Positions 33,155 through 44,727 of a stretch of 64,000 bases of DNA are shown one piece after another (position 1 is the stretch's first letter; each line of letters opens with the position of its first letter). Source of the stretch: Pseudomonas oligotrophica (lineage in GTDB: Bacteria; Pseudomonadota; Gammaproteobacteria; Pseudomonadales; Pseudomonadaceae). The DNA lies in assembly GCF_021726475.1 (NCBI RefSeq), contig NZ_JAKJRU010000007.1, positions 62,001 to 126,000 on the forward strand, in the 5' to 3' direction. The notes beneath the pieces are model-generated. The model ran no database searches. It worked only from the letters and a program-made list of their open reading frames with translations, and was not told the DNA's origin. The position numbers and the translations under genes are program-made.

Positions 33155-34072
<918 letters not shown>

Positions 34073-34100
34073 TGCACTGCGCCGTACGGGGCTCGCCGGC

Positions 34101-35060
34101 TTGAGGCTGCTGCCGCGCTTTCGTGAGCGCTGGTTGCTGCGACGCATCCCGCCGGCGCCGAGCATGCGCCTGGACCAGCGCCGCATCTTCATCATGCCGA
34201 CCCGCACGGGCCTGGCCTTCCTCGGCGCGCTGCTGCTGATGATGCTGGCGGCGATCAACTACCAGAACAGCCTGGCCTACGCGATGACCTTCCTGCTCGG
34301 CTCGCTGTTCCTGGTCGCCATCCTGCATACCTGGCGCAATCTCGCCGGGCTGGTGCTGCATGCCAGCGGCGCCGGGGTGGCCTTCGTCGGCGAGCAGGCG
34401 CGCATGCGGGTGCGCCTGGAAAGCCGCGGGCGCAGCTACCAGGCGGTCGCCGTCGGTTGGCCGGCCAGTGGCCTGCGGCTGCTCGACGTACCGGCGCTGG
34501 GCAGCGTCGAAGTCGATCTCGAGCTGCCGGCGCTGCGTCGCGGCTGGCTGCGCCCTGGGCGCCTGCGCGTGGAGAGCCGTTTCCCCCTCGGCCTGCTGGT
34601 GGCCTGGAGCTGGGTCGACCTGCAGCTGGCCGCGCTGGTCTATCCGCGGCCGCTGGCGGCGGAACTGCCGGCCATGTTCGGCGCGCAGGAAGGCGAGGCG
34701 GGCAGCCAGGTGCGCGGTGTCGGCGCCGACGACTACCAGGGGCTGCGGGCCTGGCAGCCAGGCGATTCCCGCCGGCGCCTGCACTGGAAGGCCTATTCCC
34801 GCGGGCAGGGCTTGCTGGTCAAGGAGTTCGCGGCGTTGGCCGGGGGCGATCCGCAGCTGGATTTCGCCAGCCTTGAGGGCGACGTCGAGGTCCGCCTCTC
34901 GATGCTCTGCCACTGGGTGCTGGCGCTGAGCGAGCAGAGCCAGCCGTTCGTGTTGCGCCTGCCCGATTGCCAGCTGGGCCCGGACAGCGGCAGCGCCTAC
35001 CGGGAGCACTGCCTGCGCGCGCTGGCGTTGCACGGCAGCGCGCAGGAGCCGGTGCGATGA
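34101..35060 (+). CDS. DUF58 domain protein
   Basis: About 319 aa if translation begins at the TTG at 34101. That start keeps the N-terminal RWLLRRIPPAPSMRLDQRRI conserved in Pseudomonas relatives; the next ATG at 34164 would remove it. Two membrane helices follow (TGLAFLGALLLMMLAAINYQ and an adjacent segment). The DUF58 motif GLRAWQPGDSRRRLHWKAYS is present near residue 220. The protein is expected to be membrane-bound and to work with the MoxR ATPase upstream. The stop overlaps the next start in ATGA. Confidence 0.83.
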   Translation: MRLLPRFRERWLLRRIPPAPSMRLDQRRIFIMPTRTGLAFLGALLLMMLAAINYQNSLAYAMTFLLGSLFLVAILHTWRNLAGLVLHASGAGVAFVGEQARMRVRLESRGRSYQAVAVGWPASGLRLLDVPALGSVEVDLELPALRRGWLRPGRLRVESRFPLGLLVAWSWVDLQLAALVYPRPLAAELPAMFGAQEGEAGSQVRGVGADDYQGLRAWQPGDSRRRLHWKAYSRGQGLLVKEFAALAGGDPQLDFASLEGDVEVRLSMLCHWVLALSEQSQPFVLRLPDCQLGPDSGSAYREHCLRALALHGSAQEPVR

Positions 35061-37057
35061 CGGCCGCGCCGCTGATTCCGCGCAACAGCCTGGTCTGGCT
35101 GCTGGTCGCCCAGGTGTTGGTCATCCTGCCGCACCTGACGCATCTGCCGCTGTGGATCATCGGCCTGTGGCTGGCCTGCGCGACCTGGCGCGTGCAGATC
35201 TTTCGCATGCGTGCGGGCTACCCGCGCGGCTGGGTGAAGATGCTGCTGATGCTCGGCGTAGGCTTCGCCGTGTATTTCTCCCGCGGCAGCCTGGTCGGGC
35301 TGGAAGCCGGCGTGGTGCTGTTGATCGCGGCCTTCATCCTCAAGCTGGTGGAGATGCGCACCCGGCGTGATGCCCTGGTGCTGATCTTCCTCGGCCTGTT
35401 CGCCGTGGTGACCAGCTACCTGTTCGAGGATGGTTTGCTCGCCGGTCTCTACAGCCTGCTGCCGGTCACCGTGCTGCTGGCCGCGTTGATCGGCCTGCAG
35501 CAGGGCAGCCTGGTCACGCGGCCGTGGCCGACCCTGCGCCTGGCCGGCTCGCTGCTGCTGCAGGCGGTGCCGGTGATGATCGTGCTGTTCCTGTTCTTCC
35601 CCAGGCTGCCGCCGCTGTGGTCGTTGCCGCAGCCGCCGGCGCGCGGCACCACCGGCCTGGCCGACAGCATGGCGCCGAGCGATCTGGCCAGCCTGGGCCA
35701 GTCCGCCGCGCTGGCGTTCCGCGTCACCTTCGACGGTGCGCCGCCGGCGCAGGCGCAGCTCTACTGGCGGGCGGTGACTTTCGAGCGTTTCGACGGCCGG
35801 CGCTGGTCGCAATCTCACCCCGTGCAGCTGCTCGATGTGCCGGAATGGCAGCCGGCTGGCGAGCCGATCGGCTACAGCGTGGTGATGCAGGCCAGCGGCC
35901 GCCCCTGGCTGTACACGCTGGACGTGCCGCAGGTGCAGGATGCGCCGGCCCGGCTGATGGGCGACTTCCACCTGCAGTTGCCGCGCCCGGTGGACCAGCC
36001 GCTGATGTACCGCGCGCTGTCCTGGCCCGAGGCGCGCCGCGAGGCGCAGACGGCGCCGGCGAGCCTCGGCCGCGCGCTGTCGCTGCCGGAGACCGGCAAC
36101 CCGCGTAGCCGCGCCTGGGCCGCCGAGCTCGTGCGCCGCGAGGGCGAGCCCGAGGCGATCGTCCGCGCGCTGCTGTGGCATTTCAACCGCCAGCCCTATC
36201 GCTACACGCTGAAGCCGCCGGCGGTGGGCGCCGACATCGTCGACGGCTTTCTCTTCGATACCCGCGCAGGTTTCTGTGCGCACTATGCCGGGGCGATGAC
36301 CTTCGTGCTGCGCGCGGCCGGCATACCGGCGCGGGTGGTGGCCGGCTACCAGGGTGGTGAGTTCAACCCGACCGGCGGCTACCTCAGCGTGCGCCAGTAC
36401 GACGCCCATGCCTGGGTCGAATACTGGACGCCGGGGCGCGGCTGGGTGAGCGTCGACCCGACCTTCCAGGTCGCGCCGGAGCGCGTCGAGCGGGGGCTGC
36501 AGGAAGCCCTCGGCGCGGAACAGGAGTTCCTCGAGGACGAGCCCCTCTCATTGCTGCGCTTTCGTGGCATCGGCTGGGTCGATCGCCTGCGTTTCTCCTG
36601 GGACAACCTCAACCATGGCTGGCAGCGCTGGGTGCTCGGCTACCAGGCCGAGAGCCAGGCGCGATTGTTGCGCCAGTGGTTCGGCCGGTTCGAGGCGTCG
36701 CACCTGGCGTTCGGCCTGGTCGCGGCGGCCGGGGCGCTGCTCGGCCTGCTGGCGCTGCTGCTGCTCAAGCCCTGGCAACGCCAGCAGGATCCGCAGCAGC
36801 GTGCCTTCCTGCGCTTCGAACGCCTGCTGGCCCGCCATGGGCTGGTGCGCGAGCCGGGCGAGGGCGCACGCAGTTTCGCCCGGCGCGCCGCCAGCGCGTT
36901 GCCGGCCCAGGCGGCGCTGATCGAAGGCTTCCTGCAGCGCTACGAGGCGCAGCGCTACGCCGGTGCCGGCGGTTCGGCTGTGGAGCTGGCGCGGGCGCTC
37001 GCTGAACTCCGGCGCGCGCTGCCGTGGCGATTCAGCCGCGTCGAACGGCGGGTATGA
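35057..37057 (+). CDS. tgpA: Membrane transglutaminase TgpA
   Basis: 666-aa protein with five or six N-terminal membrane helices (to about residue 190), a large periplasmic transglutaminase-like domain, one membrane helix near residues 555-575 (FGLVAAAGALLGLLALLLLK) and a C-terminal cytoplasmic DUF4129-like tail. The catalytic triad is visible: Cys407 in TRAGFCAHYAGAM, His in YDAHAWVEYW and Asp in GWVSVDPT. In P. aeruginosa TgpA is reported essential for viability. Start overlaps the DUF58 gene by 4 bp. Confidence 0.92.
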   Translation: MTAAPLIPRNSLVWLLVAQVLVILPHLTHLPLWIIGLWLACATWRVQIFRMRAGYPRGWVKMLLMLGVGFAVYFSRGSLVGLEAGVVLLIAAFILKLVEMRTRRDALVLIFLGLFAVVTSYLFEDGLLAGLYSLLPVTVLLAALIGLQQGSLVTRPWPTLRLAGSLLLQAVPVMIVLFLFFPRLPPLWSLPQPPARGTTGLADSMAPSDLASLGQSAALAFRVTFDGAPPAQAQLYWRAVTFERFDGRRWSQSHPVQLLDVPEWQPAGEPIGYSVVMQASGRPWLYTLDVPQVQDAPARLMGDFHLQLPRPVDQPLMYRALSWPEARREAQTAPASLGRALSLPETGNPRSRAWAAELVRREGEPEAIVRALLWHFNRQPYRYTLKPPAVGADIVDGFLFDTRAGFCAHYAGAMTFVLRAAGIPARVVAGYQGGEFNPTGGYLSVRQYDAHAWVEYWTPGRGWVSVDPTFQVAPERVERGLQEALGAEQEFLEDEPLSLLRFRGIGWVDRLRFSWDNLNHGWQRWVLGYQAESQARLLRQWFGRFEASHLAFGLVAAAGALLGLLALLLLKPWQRQQDPQQRAFLRFERLLARHGLVREPGEGARSFARRAASALPAQAALIEGFLQRYEAQRYAGAGGSAVELARALAELRRALPWRFSRVERRV

Positions 37058-37165
37058 CGCTCCATTCGCCGGCCTGATCGCCGATCATTCCACCTGCGCG
37101 CGGCCCGCCGTCCGGCTGGTCGCGCTGCCTATAGTTGCAGCTCACTACGGGATCCAGAGGTGGCG

Positions 37166-37963
37166 ATGACTCTTCAAGAAATGCTCCAGGCCGCGCGCGA
37201 CAATCCACAGGCCGTGACCGTGCCGGCCAGTTGGGGCCAGGGGCGTGCCGGCTTCGGCGGGCTGGCTGCGGCGCTGGTCTACGAGGCGATGCGCGCACAG
37301 GTGCCGGCGGAGCGGCCGCTGCGCTCGCTGGCGATCACCTTTGTCGGGCCGCTGGCGGTGGATACGCCGGTCAGCCTGCAGGCCGAGGTGCTGCGCGAGG
37401 GCAAGGCGGTGAGCCAGATGCTTGGGCGCGCCGTGCAGGACGGCCAGGTGGTGACCTTGGTGCAGGGCAGTTTCGGCGCGCCGCGCAGCTCGGTGATCGA
37501 GGTGGCGGCCGAGCCGGCCCCGGAGCTGCCGCCGGTCGAGGCCTGCCAGGCGCTGCCCTACCTGCCCGGCGTGGTGCCGGCCTTCACCCAGCACCTGGAG
37601 ATGCGCTGGGGGCTCGGCGGGCTGCCGTTCAGTGGCAACCCGTCGCGGGAGATGGGCGGCTGGGTGCGCCAGCGCGGCGAGCCGACCGGCGAGCGGATGA
37701 ACGAGGCGCACCTGCTGGCACTGGTGGATGCCTGGCCACCGGCGCTGCTGCCGCAGCTGCGCAGTTTCGCGCCGGCCAGCTCGCTGACCTGGACCATCGA
37801 GTTCGTCCAGCCGCTGCCATCGCTCGACAGTCATTCCTGGTGTCGCTATCGCGCGCTGATCGAGCATGCCCGCGACGGCTACGGACATTGCGCCGCCGCG
37901 CTGTGGACGCCGGCCGGCGAGCTGGTCGCGCTCAGCCGGCAGACGGTGACGGTGTTCGGCTGA
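37166..37963 (+). CDS. Acyl-CoA thioesterase, double-hotdog type
   Basis: 265-aa protein with two fused hotdog domains (PF13622 type). AGFGGLAAALVYEAMRAQVP and RSLAITFVGPLAVDTPVSLQ lie in the first half, and SHSWCRYRALIEHARDGYGH in the second. It probably hydrolyses acyl-CoAs in fatty acid catabolism; the substrate is not assigned. The ATG at 37166 is preferred over a GTG at 37160 because AGAGG at 37156-37160 is correctly spaced for it. Confidence 0.82.
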   Translation: MTLQEMLQAARDNPQAVTVPASWGQGRAGFGGLAAALVYEAMRAQVPAERPLRSLAITFVGPLAVDTPVSLQAEVLREGKAVSQMLGRAVQDGQVVTLVQGSFGAPRSSVIEVAAEPAPELPPVEACQALPYLPGVVPAFTQHLEMRWGLGGLPFSGNPSREMGGWVRQRGEPTGERMNEAHLLALVDAWPPALLPQLRSFAPASSLTWTIEFVQPLPSLDSHSWCRYRALIEHARDGYGHCAAALWTPAGELVALSRQTVTVFG

Positions 37964-37972
37964 GGCACGGCC

Positions 37973-39445
37973 TCAGAGCTTCAGCTGGCCGATGGCCCGG
38001 CTGAGCTCGGTGGACAGGGCGGCCAGCTCGGCGCTGGTGCTGGCCGACTGGAGCGTCTGCTGCACCGTTCGCTCGGTGACGTCGCGGATGCCGGTCACCG
38101 AGCGGCTGAGTTCCTCGGCCACCTGGCTCTGCTGCTCGGCGGCCACCGCGATCTGCACGTTGCTGTCGCGCATCTGCGCCACGGCGCCGGTGATGGCCTC
38201 CAGTGCCTGCGCCGCCTCGCGCGCTTCCTGCACGCAGTCATCGGCCTTGAGCTGGCTCTCGCGCATGAATTCCACCGCGTCGCGGGTCATCGCCTGCAGT
38301 GCGGCGATCATCTCGGTGATCTCGTTGGTCGAATCCTGCACACGCTTGGCCAGGCTGCGCACCTCGTCGGCGACCACCGCGAAGCCGCGCCCCATCTCCC
38401 CGGCCCGGGCCGCCTCGATGGCCGCATTGAGCGCCAGCAGGTTGGTCTGCTCGGCGATGCCGTGGATGACGCCGACCACGCCGTTGATGCGCTGGCTGTC
38501 GCTGGCCAGTTGCTCGATGGTCTCGGCGGTCTGCTGCACGCCGCTCGAAAGGCTGGAAATCGATTGCTCGACGCGGGCGACGACCTGGTGGCCGGCGCTG
38601 GCCAGGTGGTCGGCGTTCTGCGATTCGTCGCGGGTGGCACCGGCGTGCTCGGCGATGTTGTACACCGTCGCGCTCATCTCGTTGATGGCGGTGGCGGCCT
38701 GGTCGGTCTCGCTTTGCTGGCCGAGCATGCCCTGGCGGACCTCGCCCATGCTCGCGGCCAGGCGTGCGGCGCCTTCGTCCAGGCGTGCCGCGGCCTGGGC
38801 CACAGTGCCGACGATGCGCTGGTAGCCGCCCTGCATCGCATTGAAGGCGCTGGCCATCTGGCCGACCTCGTCACCGCTGTCCAGCGGTACGCGGGCGGCC
38901 AGGTCGCCGCTGCGCTCGACGTGCAGCATCACGTCCTTGAGGGTGTTGAGATGGCTGAGCAGGAAGCGGATCAGCAGCTGCGAGGCTGCCAGCAGGCCCA
39001 GCATCAGCGCCGCGACGGCCATCGCATAGCTGAGGAAGTGCTCGGCCAGCAGCTGGCGCAGGCTGGGCGTGGTCGCCAGCACGGCGACCTGGCTGCCGTC
39101 GGCACGTTGCACCAGCCAGGCGCCGACCAGCGGATCCTCGGCCAGCAGGCGGTCATGCGGCAGGGCATGCCAGCCCGGCTTGGCGGGCAGGCTCTGCCCG
39201 TCGATGCGCAGCGGCTCGCCGGCGGCGGCCTGGCGCAGGCCGGCGGCAGTTGGTAGCGCACGGTCGCCCGGCCACTGCGCGAGCAGGGCGGCGCGCGTCT
39301 CGGCTGCGGCCTGGGCGGCGCTCGCCCGGCTGCCCTGCTCGAGCTGCAGGGCGAACAGCGCCAGCAGCAGGGTGATGACGAACGACACCATGTTCAGTGC
39401 CCAGAATTTGTATTTCAGGGACAGGTCGCGGATCCAGGCGAGCAT
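37973..39445 (-). CDS. Methyl-accepting chemotaxis protein
   Basis: 490-aa chemoreceptor. TM1 is at about residues 17-36 ([20 protein letters not shown]), a periplasmic sensor of about 100 residues follows, then TM2 near 140-160 ([20 protein letters not shown]), HAMP and the signalling coiled coil. The kinase-control tip is [20 protein letters not shown], the same as in the chemoreceptor at 17273. The Met at 39445 is used; the frame extends 21 codons upstream without receptor features. Ligand unknown. Confidence 0.92.
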   Translation of the reverse strand: MLAWIRDLSLKYKFWALNMVSFVITLLLALFALQLEQGSRASAAQAAAETRAALLAQWPGDRALPTAAGLRQAAAGEPLRIDGQSLPAKPGWHALPHDRLLAEDPLVGAWLVQRADGSQVAVLATTPSLRQLLAEHFLSYAMAVAALMLGLLAASQLLIRFLLSHLNTLKDVMLHVERSGDLAARVPLDSGDEVGQMASAFNAMQGGYQRIVGTVAQAAARLDEGAARLAASMGEVRQGMLGQQSETDQAATAINEMSATVYNIAEHAGATRDESQNADHLASAGHQVVARVEQSISSLSSGVQQTAETIEQLASDSQRINGVVGVIHGIAEQTNLLALNAAIEAARAGEMGRGFAVVADEVRSLAKRVQDSTNEITEMIAALQAMTRDAVEFMRESQLKADDCVQEAREAAQALEAITGAVAQMRDSNVQIAVAAEQQSQVAEELSRSVTGIRDVTERTVQQTLQSASTSAELAALSTELSRAIGQLKL

Positions 39446-39538
39446 GCGGCTTCTTCTTCTGTGGCGATCGGGCGGTAGTGAGAACGGCGTCGCGTTCTTC
39501 ACCAGCATTAGCGGCCGCGTTCGGCAGAGCTTGAGCCG

Positions 39539-40345
39539 TCAGTCGCTCAGCGGCAGGCCGAAGAAGGCCCGCGCGTTGATGCTCGTCTGCGCCGCCAGTT
39601 CGTCCTGCGGTTCGCCGCGGTGGCGCGCCACCTCGCGCAGCACCTCGCCGAGGAAGGCCGGCTCGTTGTGCCCGGAGCGCGGCTTGGGCCGCAGGGTGCG
39701 CGGCAGCAGGTAGGGCGCGTCGCTTTCCAGCATCAAGCGGTCGCGGGGAATGTCGCGCACCAGCGGATGCAGGTGGGTGCCGCGGCGCTCGTCGCAGATC
39801 CAGCCGGTGATGCCGATGTGCAGGTCCAGGTCCAGGTAGGCGTACAGCGCGCGCCGTTCGCCGGTGAAGCAATGCACCACCGCGGCGCTCAGGCGGTCGC
39901 GAAAAGGCTGCAGGATCTCGACCAGGCGCTCGCTGGCGTCGCGCTCGTGGAGGAACACCGGCAGGCCGCTGTCGACGGCCAGCTGCAACTGCTCCTCCAG
40001 GACGCGCTCCTGCTGCGGGCGCGGCGAGAAGTCGCGGTTGAAGTCCAGGCCGCACTCGCCGACCGCGCGCACCCGCGGATCGTTATGCAGCGCCTTGAGC
40101 GCCGCGGCCGACTCCGCGCTCCACTGGCTGGCATCGTGCGGGTGGATGCCGGCGGTGCAAAACAGGTGCCGGCCGCTCTCGTCCAGCGCGCGGCACAACC
40201 CAAGGGCGGCTTCGCTCTCGGCAAGATCGGTTCCGGTCAGCACCAGCTGGGCGACGCCCGCGGCCCGGGCGCGTTCCAGCACGCCCGGCAGGTCGCGGGC
40301 GAAACTCGGGTGGGTCAGGTTGACGCCGATGTCGATCAGCTCCAT
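39539..40345 (-). CDS. tatD: TatD family metal-dependent hydrolase
   Basis: 268-aa TIM-barrel nuclease. The N-terminus [19 protein letters not shown] is the TatD (not YcfH/YjjV) type. [35 protein letters not shown] and [10 protein letters not shown] hold the metal ligands, and [13 protein letters not shown] is the late Asp motif. TatD is a 3'-5' exonuclease linked to DNA repair and apoptosis-like DNA breakdown. There is no tatABC nearby. The Met at 40345 is the conserved start. Confidence 0.92.
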   Translation of the reverse strand: MELIDIGVNLTHPSFARDLPGVLERARAAGVAQLVLTGTDLAESEAALGLCRALDESGRHLFCTAGIHPHDASQWSAESAAALKALHNDPRVRAVGECGLDFNRDFSPRPQQERVLEEQLQLAVDSGLPVFLHERDASERLVEILQPFRDRLSAAVVHCFTGERRALYAYLDLDLHIGITGWICDERRGTHLHPLVRDIPRDRLMLESDAPYLLPRTLRPKPRSGHNEPAFLGEVLREVARHRGEPQDELAAQTSINARAFFGLPLSD

Positions 40346-40485
40346 TGCGGTTCCTTGGTCTACGTGGCGGCCCGTCGTGCGGGTTGCAGCGGTCCGCCGG
40401 AATTGGCAGGCGCGCGCCCCTGTGAGAGGCTGCGCATCATTTTTTGCCCGGACGCGGTCCGCCGTACCTCGAGGTTGCCTGCCCG

Positions 40486-41901
40486 ATGCCACGCCTTGTG
40501 CTCGTCCTGTTCTGCCTGCTGGCGCTCGTCGCCGGGCCGGCAGCCGGGCGCGTGATGGGGCCGGAGCCCTGGCAGGCCGGGGCCGGCTCGGTGCGCGACC
40601 TGGCCGACATCCGGCGCAGCGGCGTGCTGCGGGTGCTGATCAACCAGAGCCGCAACAGCTCGGGCGAGGTCAAGGGCGAGGCGATCGGCGTCGAATACGC
40701 GCGGTTGCGTGCGTTCGAGCGCTACCTCAACCGCGGCCGGAGCGGCGAGCAGGGTATCACGCTCAAGCTGATCCCCAAGGCCAAGGACCAGCTGCTTGCC
40801 GCCCTGCAGCGCGGCGAGGGCGACCTGGTGGCGCCCGGCGAGCTGATCGACGCGCGCAATGTCCGTGGCCTCGTGCGCAGCCGCCCGGTGGTGCGCGGCG
40901 TCGAGCTGGTGCTGGTCGGCCGCAAGGGCGGGCCGCGCTATGGGCGCATCGAGCAGCTCTCGGCGCGCAGCCTGGCGCTACCGCCTGGCAGCGCGGCCGG
41001 GCCGGCGCTGGCCGCGCTCAACCGGCGGCTGCTGGAGCGCAAGCTGGCGCCCATCGTCGTCGAATGGGTCGATCCGACGCTGGCCATCGAGGATGTGCTG
41101 GAGATGGTCCAGGCCGGCATCTATCCGGTCACCGCGGTGGAGCGGACCATTGCCGAGCGCTGGGCGAAGGTCATGCCGCGGCTGGTCATCGAGGACCGGG
41201 TCAGCCTGGGCGAGCCGGCGGACATGCACTGGTTCGCGCGCAAGGAGGCAAGCATGCTGCGCGCCAGCATCGACCGCTTCCTCAAGGACTACCGCCCGCC
41301 GGAAAACCAGGATGCGGCCTTCGAGCGGGTCTATCGGCGGCTCTACAAGGTGCAGTACCCGCTCGACCGTACCGGTCGCCAGCGCCTGGAGAAGGTGCGC
41401 CCGGTGCTGCAACGCTACGCGGCGCAGATGGAGCTGGACTGGCTCAACCTGGCCGCCGTCGCGTTCAAGGAGTCGACCCTCGACCCGGCCGCCCGCGGCG
41501 CCGGCGGGGCGACCGGGCTGATGCAGGTGACCCAGGCCACCGCGCGCAGCCTCGGTGTCGCCGACGTCCACAAGCTCGACAACAACGTCTACGCCAGCGC
41601 CAAGTACCTGGCCAGCCTGCGGCGCAAGTACTTCGCCAGCCCGCGGCTCAACGAGCGCGAGCGCATGGCCTTCACCCTGGCGGCCTACAACCTCGGCCCG
41701 CAGCGCGTGCAGACACTGCGGGCCGAGGCGCGGCGGCGCGGGCTGGACCCCAACCAGTGGTTCTTCCAGGTCGAACGCGTCGCCATGGCGACGGTCGGCA
41801 TGGGCGTGGTCGCCTACGTCAACAGCGTCAACAAGTACTACCTGGCCTACGCCCGCGAGCGCTACCTGCTGGAAACCGACCCACGCAGCGCAGCCAACTG
41901 A
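40486..41901 (+). CDS. MltF-like lytic transglycosylase
   Basis: 471-aa exported protein: signal peptide ([20 protein letters not shown]), a periplasmic solute-binding-like domain at about residues 35-275, then a lytic transglycosylase domain with catalytic Glu329 in [15 protein letters not shown] and [14 protein letters not shown]. This is the MltF arrangement of a ligand-binding domain that can gate a peptidoglycan lyase. It lacks a clear lipobox, so it may be soluble periplasmic. It is convergent with lif. Confidence 0.87.
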   Translation: MPRLVLVLFCLLALVAGPAAGRVMGPEPWQAGAGSVRDLADIRRSGVLRVLINQSRNSSGEVKGEAIGVEYARLRAFERYLNRGRSGEQGITLKLIPKAKDQLLAALQRGEGDLVAPGELIDARNVRGLVRSRPVVRGVELVLVGRKGGPRYGRIEQLSARSLALPPGSAAGPALAALNRRLLERKLAPIVVEWVDPTLAIEDVLEMVQAGIYPVTAVERTIAERWAKVMPRLVIEDRVSLGEPADMHWFARKEASMLRASIDRFLKDYRPPENQDAAFERVYRRLYKVQYPLDRTGRQRLEKVRPVLQRYAAQMELDWLNLAAVAFKESTLDPAARGAGGATGLMQVTQATARSLGVADVHKLDNNVYASAKYLASLRRKYFASPRLNERERMAFTLAAYNLGPQRVQTLRAEARRRGLDPNQWFFQVERVAMATVGMGVVAYVNSVNKYYLAYARERYLLETDPRSAAN

Positions 41902-41903
41902 GC

Positions 41904-42917
41904 TCAGCCTTCGCGCGCGTCGAGCAGGCGTTCGGCGGCCTCCAGGCGCAGGCGTTCGCTGGCGTCGAAGCGATCGGCGGCGAGCCGTTCGACGGCTGCG
42001 CGCCGGTCGGGCTCGCCGAGCCCGCGGTTGGCCTCGATTTGCCGCTTCTGCGCCTGGTAGCTGGCGATGCGCTGCGCCCATTGCGCGCGGCGTGCATCGA
42101 GCGCCTGCAAGCGCTCGGTGGCCGCGTTGCCGACCAATTGCTGGCGCAACTGGCGCAGCTGCTCGGGCGAGCCGCCGGCCGCCTGCAGGCGTTCGGTCTG
42201 CTGGCGCAGTTCCAGCTGGAGCTGCGGTGCCAGCGCCTGGCGCAGGTCTTCGGGCAGGCCGGCCTGCAAGCGGTCGATGGCCTCGCCCTTGGCCTTTGCA
42301 TCGAGCCTTGGGTCCTGGCGGATGGCCAGGCGCTCGAGGCTGAAGCGGTCGTACTGCTCATCCAGGCCGAAGAACGCCTGGTGCACCTGCGGGTCGAGCA
42401 GGCGTGCCCGCAGCGCCTGCACCGCATCCAGGCGCTGCCTGACCGCAGCCAGGCTGTCGGCACGCGGATGGGCGCGCTCGAGGTCGAGCAGCTGGCGCTT
42501 GTAGTCCAGGTAGGCGGTCAGCAATGCCTGGGCCTGCTGCCTGGCCGGTTGCGGCAGCTGCCGGTCGAGATGGGCGCGCAGGCGCTGGACACTGCGCAGC
42601 AGGGGCTCCTCGCCGACCGCGCTGAGGAAGTAGTCGAACAGCCGGCGCAGCTCGCCGGTGATCAGCAGGTTGTTGCCGGCGTCGACCGCCAGGCGGCCGT
42701 CGACCTCGGTGCCGCGGAACGACAGCGGCAGCGGGCCCGGCGGAGGCGTACCGGCCGCTCGGCGGGGCTGTGCTGGCGGCGTTGCGGGCGCGACGGCCGC
42801 GGGCGTTTCGCTGCGCAGCGGGGCCTGGGCGGCCGCCGCCGGCGGGTCGCGGTGGGAGGCGGCCCATGCCAGCGCCACGGCCGCCAGCGCGGCCAGGGTC
42901 ATGATCGTTCGGTTCAT
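41904..42917 (-). CDS. lif: Lipase-specific foldase (lipase chaperone)
   Basis: 337-aa steric foldase anchored by an N-terminal membrane helix ([20 protein letters not shown]), followed by an Ala/Pro-rich linker to about residue 62 and an all-helical body that wraps the lipase in the periplasm. The Lif signature RxxFDYxLSA appears as [15 protein letters not shown]. The body is rich in Gln, Arg and Leu, as expected. It lies 46 bp after lipA on the same strand, the usual lipA-lif operon. Confidence 0.93.
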   Translation of the reverse strand: MNRTIMTLAALAAVALAWAASHRDPPAAAAQAPLRSETPAAVAPATPPAQPRRAAGTPPPGPLPLSFRGTEVDGRLAVDAGNNLLITGELRRLFDYFLSAVGEEPLLRSVQRLRAHLDRQLPQPARQQAQALLTAYLDYKRQLLDLERAHPRADSLAAVRQRLDAVQALRARLLDPQVHQAFFGLDEQYDRFSLERLAIRQDPRLDAKAKGEAIDRLQAGLPEDLRQALAPQLQLELRQQTERLQAAGGSPEQLRQLRQQLVGNAATERLQALDARRAQWAQRIASYQAQKRQIEANRGLGEPDRRAAVERLAADRFDASERLRLEAAERLLDAREG

Positions 42918-42935
42918 GTTCGTCTCTCGCCAGGG

Positions 42936-42958
42936 GCGGCCGGGCCTGGCCCGGCCGC
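42936..42958 (-). other. GC hairpin between lipA and lif
   Basis: Perfect 9-bp stem GCGGCCGGG / CCCGGCCGC with a 5-nt loop in the 46-bp lipA-lif spacer, without a T-run. It can partly end or protect transcripts so that lipA exceeds lif. It sits about 19 bp before the lif start. Confidence 0.55.
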
Positions 42959-42963
42959 ATGGG

Positions 42964-44085
<1,122 letters not shown>

Positions 44086-44122
44086 TTACGGGTGGCTACG
44101 CATCTGGCGCCTGGCTTGTTTC

Positions 44123-44142
44123 ATCGCGACACGTTTCGCGAT
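44123..44142. promoter_or_regulatory. Inverted repeat upstream of lipA (candidate enhancer site)
   Basis: ATCGCGA and TCGCGAT are exact reverse complements around 6 bp. The site is about 130 bp upstream of the -24 element, the usual range for a sigma-54 activator site. A direct repeat of GTTAC (44069-44073 and 44085-44089) lies between it and the promoter. The binding protein is unknown; a LipR- or CbrB-type activator is the obvious guess. Confidence 0.4.
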
Positions 44143-44187
44143 CTTCGAAGAATTTCGTGACTTTTCGGTCACGCAGCGCCTGCCTGG

Positions 44188-44685
44188 TCACGGGTAGTCG
44201 ATGGCCACCACGTACCACAACCGCGGGCCGGTCGGTGTCTGTACCTGGACTTCGGCATCCAGCGCCTTGCCGACCAGCGCCCGGGCCAGGGGGGAATCGA
44301 TGCTGATCAGGCCCTGGCGCAGGTCCAGTTCGTCCGGCCCGACGATGCGGTAGCGCGCCTCGTTGCCGTCCTCGTCCTCGAGCGTGACCCAGGCACCGAA
44401 GTAGACCTTGTTCGGATCGCTCGGTCGCTCGGCCACCACCTTGAGCTTCTCCAGGCGCTTGGTGAGGAAGCGCACGCGGCTGTCGATCTCGCGCAGCATC
44501 TTCTTGCCGTAGGTGTACTCGGCATTTTCCGAACGATCGCCCTGGGCCGCCGCCTCGCTGACCGCCTGGGTCACTTGCGGGCGCCTGACGTGCCAGAGTT
44601 CGTGCAGTTCGGCGCGCAGCCGGGCCTCACCTTCGGGGGTGATCAGCGGCGTGCCGGCGGTACGGGGCGGACGATAGCGGCTCAT
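44188..44685 (-). CDS. greB: Transcription elongation factor GreB
   Basis: 165-aa Gre factor that rescues backtracked RNA polymerase by stimulating transcript cleavage. The N-terminal coiled coil carries the acidic tip in [15 protein letters not shown], and the C-terminal globular domain includes [20 protein letters not shown]. The sequence [16 protein letters not shown] and the basic N-terminal segment [11 protein letters not shown] favour GreB over GreA. It lies upstream of lipA on the same strand, but lipA has its own promoter. Confidence 0.94.
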   Translation of the reverse strand: MSRYRPPRTAGTPLITPEGEARLRAELHELWHVRRPQVTQAVSEAAAQGDRSENAEYTYGKKMLREIDSRVRFLTKRLEKLKVVAERPSDPNKVYFGAWVTLEDEDGNEARYRIVGPDELDLRQGLISIDSPLARALVGKALDAEVQVQTPTGPRLWYVVAIDYP

Positions 44686-44727
44686 GGCGTGCGTTCCTGA
44701 CGAGGCGAGCGGCGATTCTAGAGCGCT

